This document shows positions 51,560 through 58,377 of a stretch of 64,000 bases of DNA, in pieces. Source of the stretch: Fimbriimonadaceae bacterium (lineage in GTDB: Bacteria; Armatimonadota; UBA10988); contig JADZEX010000076.1 in the NCBI GenBank assembly GCA_020850355.1, positions 1-64,000 on the forward strand. Reading direction: 5' to 3'. The position numbers and the translations under genes were made by a program. How positions within the stretch are numbered: the first letter of the stretch is position 1; every line of letters begins with the position of its first letter. The notes beneath the pieces were generated by a model, which worked only from the letters and a program-made list of their open reading frames with translations, was not told the DNA's origin and made no database searches.

Positions 51560-52167
51560 GCGCGCTTGGGCTGCTGGAAGTACGGACCTTCACCGCCAGC
51601 ATCGTGGTGGCCGACCTGATCACCAAGGCGGCCGGCGTCGAGCTGCTCAACCTGGAGCTGAACGACCTGTACGGCACGCTGCTGCGGGTGACCGGCGAGA
51701 CCAGCGCGGTGCAGGTCGCGATCGCCGCCGGCGAGGCCGCCGCCACGCAGCTCGGGGCGGCCTTCACCGGCACTGTGGTGCCGCGGCCGGCGGCCGACGG
51801 CCGGCGTTTCAACCAGGCGCCGCCGGTGGTCAGTTGGCTGCTCGGCGCGCCCGACCCGTTGTACCCCCGACCGGAGGATGACATGGCCGATCAGGGCAAG
51901 GCCCTTGGATTCGTCGAGACCCAGGGCGTCACGGCCTGCTACGAGGCGCTCGACGCGATGCTCAAGGCCGCGGCGGTGGAGTACGTCGGCCGCGAGAAGA
52001 TCGGCGGCGGCTACGTCGCGGTGATCGTCCGCGGACCGGTCAGCGACGTCACCACGGCGGTCGAGGCTGGAGCCGCCGCGGCGCGGCAGGTCGGCGGCAA
52101 CTTCATCGCCAGCCACGTGATCGCCCGCCCGCACCCCGGCGTGCTGCGGATGATGCCGCGGGAGTAG
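51556..52167 (+). CDS. Tandem-domain bacterial microcompartment shell protein (BMC-T)
   Basis: A 203-residue shell protein with two BMC domains, so it should trimerise into a pseudohexameric shell tile. Domain 1 (about 3-78: ALGLLEVRTFTASIVVADL, then ELNDLYGTLLRVTGE) is diverged at the pore. Domain 2 (about 115-196: KALGFVETQGVTACYEALDAM, split here, and KIGGGYVAVIVRG) has the canonical GGG pore and BMC-H-like spacing. No Cys lies in the pore, so no Fe-S site of the PduT type is expected. The start is GTG 51556, in a GTGA overlap with the aldolase stop, which couples cargo and shell. No second BMC-H or BMC-P (EutN/CcmL) gene was seen in this window. Confidence 0.93.
   Translation: MSALGLLEVRTFTASIVVADLITKAAGVELLNLELNDLYGTLLRVTGETSAVQVAIAAGEAAATQLGAAFTGTVVPRPAADGRRFNQAPPVVSWLLGAPDPLYPRPEDDMADQGKALGFVETQGVTACYEALDAMLKAAAVEYVGREKIGGGYVAVIVRGPVSDVTTAVEAGAAAARQVGGNFIASHVIARPHPGVLRMMPRE
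51873..51885 (+). promoter_or_regulatory. Internal ribosome-binding site and start codon within the BMC-T gene
   Basis: GGAGG at 51873-51877 and an in-frame ATG at 51883 (spacing 5) lie between the two BMC domains. Translation from here would give a 94-residue protein (51883-52167) comprising domain 2 alone, a normal BMC-H size. The Salmonella pduB gene makes PduB and shorter PduB' from an internal start. Use of this site is inferred, not shown. Confidence 0.6.
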
Positions 52168-52179
52168 CAAGACGCCCCG

Positions 52180-52515
52180 ATGCCACAATACCTTTACCGC
52201 GTCCAGCCGACGCGCCTCGCGATGCTCACCGACGGCCCGACCGCCGCCGAGAGCGACAGCATCCGACGCCACTTCGCTTACCTCAAGGAGCACACCGTGG
52301 CGGGGACGGTGCTGCTGGCCGGCCGCTCGTTGACCGTCGACGCCCGGACCTTCGGCATCGTGATCTACCTCGCCCCCGACGGCGCCGCCGCCAACGACTT
52401 CGCCGCCAACGACCCGGCCGTCCGCGACGGCGTGATGCGCGTCGAGGTCTTCCCGTTCGGCATCGCCCTCTGGTCAGCCGCCGGTCCAGGCGGCGAGGCC
52501 GTCGTGACGGGCTGA
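52180..52515 (+). CDS. YciI-like protein
   Basis: A 111-residue protein resembling the YCII/ferredoxin-like dimer family: MPQYLYRVQPTRLAML, then HFAYLKEHTVAGTVLLAG, a strand FGIVIYLAPD, and ANDPAVRDGVMRVEVFPFGIALW. The family signature H-x-x-Y-L and the Ala-Asn-Asp-Pro-x-Val part are present. Members are often small oxygenase- or hydrolase-like proteins of unclear role, for example in dehalogenation pathways. It is 12 nt after the BMC gene and ends the operon. Confidence 0.75.
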   Translation: MPQYLYRVQPTRLAMLTDGPTAAESDSIRRHFAYLKEHTVAGTVLLAGRSLTVDARTFGIVIYLAPDGAAANDFAANDPAVRDGVMRVEVFPFGIALWSAAGPGGEAVVTG

Positions 52516-52569
52516 CCGGCCGCTGCGCGGAGCGCCTGGCATCGCGAGTCGTGCAGGGGGCCAGCCCGC

Positions 52570-52598
52570 TTGCGCTAGCGGCGCCAAATCTGTACAAT
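52570..52598 (+). promoter_or_regulatory. Promoter of yefM-yoeB
   Basis: TTGCGC (52570-52575), a 17-bp spacer and TACAAT (52593-52598), a near-consensus -10 box. It lies about 57 bp before the yefM start and overlaps the operator. Confidence 0.65.
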
Positions 52599-52609
52599 TA
52601 CCCGTACAG
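52590..52609. promoter_or_regulatory. Probable YefM/YoeB operator
   Basis: Perfect inverted repeat CTGTAC (52590-52595) with GTACAG (52604-52609), spacer 8. It contains one full TGTACA core (52591-52596) and a CGTACA core (52603-52608) whose centres are 12 bp apart, overlapping the -10 box. E. coli YefM-YoeB binds palindromes with TGTACA cores. The match to that rule is good. Confidence 0.7.
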
Positions 52610-52654
52610 CTTACACCGAGCGCCTCGACAAACTGATCACCAACTGGGAACACC

Positions 52655-52960
52655 ATGGACGCTATGAGCTACACGTCGGCACGGGCGCAATTGGCTCGGA
52701 CGATGGATCGTGTCTGCCAGGACCACGAAGTCGTGGTGATCACGCGACAGCGTGCCGAGCCGGTTGTGATGATGTCCCTGGGGGACTACGAGTCGCTGAC
52801 CGAGACGGCCTATCTGCTGCAGACAGCTGCCAACAACCAACGGCTGCTCGACGCCCTGCAGGATCTCAAGGCCGGCCGGGGGCGGAAGCTGGAGATCGTC
52901 GATGGACGTCTTGTGGAGCCCTCAGGCAGAGGAGGATCTGCGCCACTGGGCAGCGAGTGA
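52655..52960 (+). CDS. yefM: YefM-type antitoxin
   Basis: A 101-residue antitoxin of the Phd/YefM family. The N-terminal DNA-binding part has MSYTSARAQLARTMDRV and the hallmark VVITRQRAEPVVMMSLGDYESL. The C-terminal half is disordered and wraps the toxin. ATG 52655 or 52664 (MSYTSAR) could both be used. It overlaps the toxin gene by 59 bp. It represses its own operon through the operator at 52590-52609, more strongly with bound toxin, by analogy with E. coli. Confidence 0.9.
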   Translation: MDAMSYTSARAQLARTMDRVCQDHEVVVITRQRAEPVVMMSLGDYESLTETAYLLQTAANNQRLLDALQDLKAGRGRKLEIVDGRLVEPSGRGGSAPLGSE

Positions 52961-53156
52961 TCCGGCCAAAGTCGCTCGGATCGCGCGCTTGGTCGACGAT
53001 GTCAAGCGGCACCCGTTCACCGGCCTAGGCAAACCCGAGGCGCTCCGGCACTCCCTGGCAGGCTTGTGGTCACGTCGCATCGACCGTGAGCATCGTCTGG
53101 TCTACCGCGTCGAGGAAGACCGCATCCAGATCGTGCAGGCTCGCTACCACTACTGA
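52902..53156 (+). CDS. yoeB: YoeB-type mRNA interferase toxin
   Basis: An 84-residue Txe/YoeB-family toxin that cleaves ribosome-bound mRNA. The family length and fold match, with catalytic-type residues Glu in GKPEALR, Arg in SRRIDREHR and the C-terminal QARYHY that carries the active His and Tyr. The ATG lies inside yefM, so translation is coupled and antitoxin is made in excess. The stop overlaps the convergent membrane protein gene by 7 bp. Confidence 0.92.
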   Translation: MDVLWSPQAEEDLRHWAASDPAKVARIARLVDDVKRHPFTGLGKPEALRHSLAGLWSRRIDREHRLVYRVEEDRIQIVQARYHY

Positions 53157-54496
53157 GTCGGCCGCCACGGCCGCAGCTCGGGACCGCAGAGGATCTGGTC
53201 CAGCTTGCCGCTGGCCAGCGCCCGACCCGCCAGGGCGCCGGCCGCGGACCGGTCGAGGGCCATGCAGTCGACCTCGTCGAGGCCATTGGGCTGGCCGAGG
53301 TCCAGGAGCGCCTCGGCCGCCGCCGGGTTGCCGACGATGGCCAGCCGTTGGCCGGCGGCCACCAGCGGTTGCAGGCGCGAACGGGCGGCCTGGTAGGCGG
53401 CGGCGTGGGTCACCGCGGCCGGCACGGGGTTGGCGCTGAGCGGCAGGTAGACCAGGCTCAGGGCAACCTGCAGCGTCAGCGGCCAGGCCGGCGGGCGGCG
53501 GGCCGCGGGCAGTTGCAGCAGTTGGGCGGCGAGCCAGGCCGAGCCGACCGCCAGGCTGGCGTAGAACTCCAGCAGGTAGTTCCAAGACGAGCCGCAGGCG
53601 ATGCCGCTGGCCGCGGCGACCAGCAGCGCCAGCCAGCTGTACCAGCAGGTGGCCTGCCCCTCCCGGCGCGTGGCCGGCGGGAGCGACCGCCAGGCCAGCA
53701 GCACCCAGACCAGCCACGGGCCGGTGGTCGAAATGGGCCTGAAAGCCACCTCGAAACAGCGGCCCCAGTCTTCGATCGGCCGCGCCAGGCCGGCCAGGTA
53801 GCAGCCGTCGGTGGCGGCCTGCAGGATCCCGATGGCGGCGGCCAGCAGCAGCAGCCAAAGCGCATAGATGACCAGCCCGCGGCGGCGGCGGGTTGGCCAG
53901 AGGGCAGCCAGCAGCGCCACTGGCGCGCTGACCATGGTGGCCTTGGTGAGCGCCGCTGCGGTCAGCAGCAGCGCCGCCAGCAGGGCACTCGGCCGGCCGC
54001 GGGCGCGCAGGCCGACCAGGAAGCCGGTCAGCGCCAGGGCCACCGCCAGGCCATCGACCCGGGCACGCAGGGCGAACACGAAGCCCGGTCGGGAGGCCAG
54101 CAGCAGCGCCGCCACGAGCCACGGCCAGGGGCTGCGCCCAGCGGTGGACGCCAGCCACCGCACCCCCAGGGCGAGCGCCGCCAGCAGCGGCAGCAGGGCC
54201 AGTAGCCGGGCCGCCAGCAGCGGCGCCACTCCCAGCGCGGCGACCTGCGCGGTCAGCCAGGGGTGCAGCGGACCGTAGGGGTTGAAGGGCACGGGTGGCT
54301 GGTGGTGATCGCCGTAGGGCAGTTGGCCGTGCTGCCAGTACCAGACGAGGTTGGCGACCTGCACCTCGTCGACCCCCATGGCGTGCGGTCGGGTGAGCTG
54401 GTAGCCAGCAATCACCAGCCAACCGGCCAGCAGCAGGCACAGCGCCAGGCGGAAGCTGGAACTACCGGCGCCGAGATCGTCGTGACCGGCCGCCAT
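53150..54496 (-). CDS. GT-C-like integral membrane protein, possible glycosyltransferase
   Basis: A 448-residue protein with about ten to eleven hydrophobic helices. The N-terminal GVDEVQVANLVWYWQHG, in the first periplasmic loop, has the acidic pair typical of GT-C (PMT/ArnT/GT39-like) transferases. The downstream GDHHQPPVPFNPYGPLHPWL also fits. Such proteins move sugars from polyprenyl donors onto lipids or proteins at the periplasmic face. GGGAGG before ATG 54496 supports the start. The family call rests on topology and the acidic loop only. Confidence 0.65.
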   Translation of the reverse strand: MAAGHDDLGAGSSSFRLALCLLLAGWLVIAGYQLTRPHAMGVDEVQVANLVWYWQHGQLPYGDHHQPPVPFNPYGPLHPWLTAQVAALGVAPLLAARLLALLPLLAALALGVRWLASTAGRSPWPWLVAALLLASRPGFVFALRARVDGLAVALALTGFLVGLRARGRPSALLAALLLTAAALTKATMVSAPVALLAALWPTRRRRGLVIYALWLLLLAAAIGILQAATDGCYLAGLARPIEDWGRCFEVAFRPISTTGPWLVWVLLAWRSLPPATRREGQATCWYSWLALLVAAASGIACGSSWNYLLEFYASLAVGSAWLAAQLLQLPAARRPPAWPLTLQVALSLVYLPLSANPVPAAVTHAAAYQAARSRLQPLVAAGQRLAIVGNPAAAEALLDLGQPNGLDEVDCMALDRSAAGALAGRALASGKLDQILCGPELRPWRPTQ

Positions 54497-54520
54497 GGTC
54501 CTCCCTGTCGGTGCGCCCCC

Positions 54521-54549
54521 ATTGTGGCACGGCCCGTGACTGGCGGCAA
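54521..54549 (-). promoter_or_regulatory. Promoter of the GT-C-like gene
   Basis: Minus-strand TTGCCG (54549-54544), a 17-bp spacer and CACAAT (54526-54521), placed 25 bp before ATG 54496 and divergent from the GNAT promoter. Confidence 0.5.
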
Positions 54550-54577
54550 GAGCGCCTCCGACGTCACCGCAGCGTCA

Positions 54578-54605
54578 TTGACAGCCCTCTGGCCAATGGT
54601 ACGAT
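54578..54605 (+). promoter_or_regulatory. Promoter of the GNAT gene, next to the start codon
   Basis: TTGACA (54578-54583), a 16-bp spacer and TACGAT (54600-54605). Only five bases separate the -10 box from ATG 54611, so the mRNA probably has no leader. Confidence 0.65.
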
Positions 54606-54610
54606 GGGGT

Positions 54611-55384
54611 ATGGTGACGGCTCGTAGCGAGGTCGATCAAGCGCTCGGGTGGACCGCGGTGTGGGACCACCTGGCCGAGGAGCTCGGCGCCGGGCGAGCC
54701 GAGCTGACGACGCCCGGGATCCACCTCACCGGCGTCCCCCCGCGACCGCGTCCCTACCTGCGCCCACCGGCCGGTCTGCTGACCGCCTTCCACTGCCCCG
54801 GTTGCCTGACGGTCGCGGCAGCCCCCGGCTTCGTCGGTTTCGCCCACGCCTGGCTGCACCACTGCCACGATGCCGACGGCGCGGCGCAGCCGGAGGGCCT
54901 GCGCTGGCTGCGCGGACACCTCGACCGCGGCGGCGCGCGGCTGTTGTCGTTGCAGCAGTACGCCCTGTTCCGCGGTGACACCCCGCCAGCCACCGACCCG
55001 CGGGTCCGGCTGCTGCAGCCGGCCGACGGCCCGCTGCTCCAGAGCGAACTCGGCTGGGGCGAGGAACAGACCGCGGAGTGGCTCGGCCGCGGGGTCTACG
55101 GCGCCTTTCTCGGCGACCGCCTGGCCTGCCGGGTGACCTGCTTCCGAATCAACGAACGGGTCGCCGAGATCGGGGTCCGGACGCTGCCAGAGTTCCGCGG
55201 CCAGGGCCTGGCGACGCACACCGTGCAGCATGCCGCGACGGCGCTGCTGGCCGAGCACCATGCCGTGCTGTACACCTGCGGGACCGAGAACGAGGCCTCC
55301 CTGGCCGTCGCGCAGCACCTCGGCGCGCACCACTGCGGGGATCTCCTGGTGGTGGTCGGCCAGCAGCAGCACGAGCCCGCTTAG
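54611..55384 (+). CDS. GNAT-family acetyltransferase
   Basis: A 257-residue protein. The C-terminal 130 residues form a GNAT domain with the acetyl-CoA loop FRGQGLATHTVQHA, preceded by VAEIGVRTLPE, and END-like NEASLAVAQHLGAH near the end. The N-terminal 120 residues are not recognised. ATG 54611 is chosen because a strong promoter ends five bases upstream. An in-frame ATG at 54596 would lie upstream of the RNA start. Acceptor unknown. The SPFH operon starts 84 nt downstream. Confidence 0.8.
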   Translation: MVTARSEVDQALGWTAVWDHLAEELGAGRAELTTPGIHLTGVPPRPRPYLRPPAGLLTAFHCPGCLTVAAAPGFVGFAHAWLHHCHDADGAAQPEGLRWLRGHLDRGGARLLSLQQYALFRGDTPPATDPRVRLLQPADGPLLQSELGWGEEQTAEWLGRGVYGAFLGDRLACRVTCFRINERVAEIGVRTLPEFRGQGLATHTVQHAATALLAEHHAVLYTCGTENEASLAVAQHLGAHHCGDLLVVVGQQQHEPA

Positions 55385-55468
55385 CCAGCCGCCAGCGCTG
55401 GTGTAATAGCGGGTGCCCGGCACGACACTCAACGGCGGCCTGTCTGACGACGGGTGGAGACGCCGTCG

Positions 55469-57421
55469 ATGCAATCCTTCAACGACGAGCCACGCAAGAT
55501 GAGTCCGCCGCAGATCGCGGCGGTGACCGCGGTGGGGGTCTGCGCGCTGGCTTTCGTGCTGAAGCTCTGGATGGCCCGCGCAATCGGCTCGGTCGCCATC
55601 AGCGCCGCGGCCTGGCACGCCGTGGCCGGCCTGCTCTACGCGCTCCTGATGCTCGGGATCCTCCACTCCCCGACCGAACAGGCCGCCGAGGAGGACCTCA
55701 GCGACGCCGAGCGCGAGTACCTGCAGTACCAGGGCGGCCTGCAGATCAACGTCAAGCGCCACGAGGCCTTGCTGGCGTTGGCCGGCAGCCTCGGCCTGAT
55801 GGCCGTCTCCTACCTGATCTTCCGCCGCGTGCTCGGCGCGCAGCCCAGCCAGGTCGGGGCGGTCACGATGCCGCTGGTCGGCCTCGGGCTGATCTTCTTT
55901 GGGATGCAGTTCCTCGGCCGCTTCACCGAGCGGGTCGGCCTGCAGCACGAAACGCCGGGCCTGGTGGCGACCTCGTTCCATGCGCGGACCGACGCCTTCG
56001 CGACGATCCTGGCGATGCTGGCCCTGGTCGGCGTGGCGATGGGGTTCAACAGCGAGCGCTACCTGGCGGCGCTGATTGGCCTGCTGCTGGTGGCCGACGC
56101 CGCGCAGTTGTTCGTCGACGCGACCCGCCGAATCGTCGGGCTCGAAGAAGACAGCCCGACGGCGCAGGTGCCCTTCTGGGTGCGCCTGCGGCAAGCGCTG
56201 CGGGCCTACGCCGAGCAGATGCCGCCGATCATCCGCTGGCTGCTGCGCTACGAAGACGCCATGAGCGCGGCCGAGTTGCGGCAGGCGCGGCGGGTGGCGG
56301 GCCTGGTCTGCCTGGGCCTCTACCTGCTGACCGGCTTCAACCAGGTCCAGCTCGGCCAGCTCGGCGGCGTGAAGGTGCTCGGCCGCTGGCATCACATCGC
56401 GCAAGCGGGGCTGGTCTACGCCCTGTGGCCCTTCTCGTCGGTGCGGATCGTGCCGGTCGACCGGGTCCAGCGCGTCACCGTCGGATTCTCGATGGCCCGC
56501 GCCTGGTCCCCGCATCAGGAAACCCGTGACGTCGGCATGATGGCCTGGGAACAGGCCGACGGTGACAACAAGCTGTTCACGATCCGGCCGACCGAGTCAA
56601 AGTTCATGCTCGGCGACACGACCCAGGTCGAGACCCACGTCGCGTTGACCTACACGGTCTCGCGCAATGCCGTGAAGCAGTACCTGTTTGGCTTCGAGCG
56701 ACCCGAGAACCTGGTGCAGCGCGCGACGCAGCAGGCCCTCCAAGAGCTGATGCTGGTACGGCGCCTGGATGCCGTGCTGGTCGAGGACCGCAGCGGGCTG
56801 GAGCGCCAGGTCGAACAGCAGGTGCAGCGGACGCTCGACGAGCTGGGCAGCGGCATCGTGGTCGAGAAGTGCATGATCCGCAGCGTGCATCCGCCGGTCG
56901 AGGTCCTGGCGAGCTTCGTCGACGTGGCCTCGGCGATTGAGGACAAGGCCCGCGAGGTGAACGAGGCCGAGGGCTATGCCCTGCGCACGGTCGAGCTGGC
57001 CAAGGGCGAGGCCGAGCGGTCGCTGAACAGCGCCAAGGCCGACGCGATGCGGCGGGTCACCGAAGCGCGCGGGCAGACCGAGGGGTACCGCCGCGTCTTT
57101 GCCGCCGCGCTCGCCAACCCGGCGGCGGTCCGCGACCGGCTGACCATCGAGTCCCAGGAGCGGCTGCTGAGCGGTCGCAAGAAGGTGATCCTGCCGCGGG
57201 CCGCGGGCCGCGGGCGGCCGACCATTTGGTTCAGCAACAGCAACCCGGCGCCGGTCGCGGCCGGCGACGCCGATGGTCCGCCCCCGCCCGTTCCAAGCCC
57301 ACCGCCGACCGCGCCGCCCGCCGGGGCCGGCGCCCCCGCTGAGGGCGGTCCGGCCGCGGGCGGTGAAGCGGCGCCGGCGGGCGAGGGCGGTGCGGCCGCC
57401 GCGGCTGGCGGAGCAGGCTGA
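55469..57421 (+). CDS. CDF-like membrane domain fused to an SPFH (HflK-like) domain
   Basis: A 650-residue fusion. Residues 17-225 carry about six helices resembling a cation diffusion facilitator. TM2 reads GSVAISAAAWHAVAG, retaining His50 but with Gly54 where CDF site A has Asp. TM5 reads SFHARTDAF, retaining H171 and D175. Residues about 285-570 form an SPFH/band-7 domain of the HflK type (VPVDRVQRVTVGFSMARAW, split; VAL-TYTVSRNAVKQYLFG; ALQELMLVRRLDAVL; LAKGEAERSLNSAKADAMRR). The last 70 residues are Pro/Gly/Ala-rich, as in many HflK proteins. HflK and HflC form ring cages around FtsH. GGAG nine bases upstream supports ATG 55469. A weak promoter candidate lies at about 55381-55409. Confidence 0.82.
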   Translation: MQSFNDEPRKMSPPQIAAVTAVGVCALAFVLKLWMARAIGSVAISAAAWHAVAGLLYALLMLGILHSPTEQAAEEDLSDAEREYLQYQGGLQINVKRHEALLALAGSLGLMAVSYLIFRRVLGAQPSQVGAVTMPLVGLGLIFFGMQFLGRFTERVGLQHETPGLVATSFHARTDAFATILAMLALVGVAMGFNSERYLAALIGLLLVADAAQLFVDATRRIVGLEEDSPTAQVPFWVRLRQALRAYAEQMPPIIRWLLRYEDAMSAAELRQARRVAGLVCLGLYLLTGFNQVQLGQLGGVKVLGRWHHIAQAGLVYALWPFSSVRIVPVDRVQRVTVGFSMARAWSPHQETRDVGMMAWEQADGDNKLFTIRPTESKFMLGDTTQVETHVALTYTVSRNAVKQYLFGFERPENLVQRATQQALQELMLVRRLDAVLVEDRSGLERQVEQQVQRTLDELGSGIVVEKCMIRSVHPPVEVLASFVDVASAIEDKAREVNEAEGYALRTVELAKGEAERSLNSAKADAMRRVTEARGQTEGYRRVFAAALANPAAVRDRLTIESQERLLSGRKKVILPRAAGRGRPTIWFSNSNPAPVAAGDADGPPPPVPSPPPTAPPAGAGAPAEGGPAAGGEAAPAGEGGAAAAAGGAG

Positions 57422-57466
57422 GTTTGGTGCGGGTCGTAGCGGCCCAGAGACGACGAGGACGGCATC

Positions 57467-58366
57467 ATGGACAACCAAATCGTACGGACCCGGGTCCGCT
57501 GGCTGGCAGCCGGCGCGCTCTTCCTGTGGCTCTCCAGCGCCTTCTTCACGGTGCAGGAAGAGGAATACGCGGTGGTGCTCTTCTTCGGGCGCCCGGTGCG
57601 GATGGTCAGCAACTCCGGCCTGAAGCTGAAGTTCCCGTTGCCGGTCAACACCGTCGCGCGGGTCGACCGCCGGCTGCTGGTCTACGATACCATCGCCACC
57701 GAGTACCTCACGCGCGACAAGAAGAACATCGTCGCGCAGTGCTACGCGGTCTGGAAGGTGACCGACCCGGCCGAACTGCTGCGCCGCTGCGGCGACCGGC
57801 TGAGTGCCGAGCAGAAGCTCGACGAGCATCTCAGTTCGGCGCTGGGCGCAGCCTTCGGGCAGCAGAACTTCGACAATCTGGTCAATGAGGACCCCGAGAA
57901 GGTGCAGATCGACGCCACCATGAAGGGCGTCGAGAAGGCCGTCAACGAGGTCGTCGCGGACCGCAAGTACGGCATTCAGGTGGCCAGCATCCACCTCACC
58001 CGGCTGAGCTACCCCGACGCCACACTCGATGCGGTCTTCAAGCGGATGCGCGCCGAGCGCAAGGCCATCGCCGAGAACTATCGCGCCGAAGGGACCCGTC
58101 TGGCGACCGGCATTCGCAGCGAGGCCGACCGCCGCAAGACCGAGATCCTGGCGACGGCCCAGGCGCAAGCCGACCGCATCCGCGGTCAGGCCGAGCAAGA
58201 CGCGGCGCGGATCTTCTCGAACAGCTACCGCGGCAATCCGGCGTTCTGGCGCTACTGGCGCAAGCTGCAGGCGATGGAGAAGGTGATCGACAAAGACACC
58301 ACCATCTACATGACCCCGGATGTCGAGCTGTTCAGCCCGCTCGTCTCACCGCCGCCCGCGCGTTAG
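57467..58366 (+). CDS. HflC-like SPFH protein
   Basis: A 299-residue membrane-anchored SPFH protein. One N-terminal helix (WLAAGALFLWLSSAFF) is followed by the HflC start FTVQEEEYAVVLFFGRPV and GLKLKFPL, the pattern of HflC. The domain ends with a coiled region AERKAIAENYRAEGTRL and QAQADRIRGQAEQDAARIF, and a C-terminal tail. In E. coli HflC pairs with HflK to modulate FtsH. The order fusion-hflC-hflK-like-ATPase, with spacing of 45, 11 and 9 nt, indicates one operon. Confidence 0.9.
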   Translation: MDNQIVRTRVRWLAAGALFLWLSSAFFTVQEEEYAVVLFFGRPVRMVSNSGLKLKFPLPVNTVARVDRRLLVYDTIATEYLTRDKKNIVAQCYAVWKVTDPAELLRRCGDRLSAEQKLDEHLSSALGAAFGQQNFDNLVNEDPEKVQIDATMKGVEKAVNEVVADRKYGIQVASIHLTRLSYPDATLDAVFKRMRAERKAIAENYRAEGTRLATGIRSEADRRKTEILATAQAQADRIRGQAEQDAARIFSNSYRGNPAFWRYWRKLQAMEKVIDKDTTIYMTPDVELFSPLVSPPPAR

Positions 58367-58377
58367 GAGCCACCGCC

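Noticed and set aside
51556-52167. Two separate BMC genes joined by a missed stop
   Set aside because: The frame is continuous and 203 residues is a normal BMC-T length. An internal start may still add a second product.
54263-54610. N-terminal extension of the GNAT gene to 54263
   Set aside because: It overlaps the divergent membrane protein and its promoter. The promoter just before 54611 argues for the short form.
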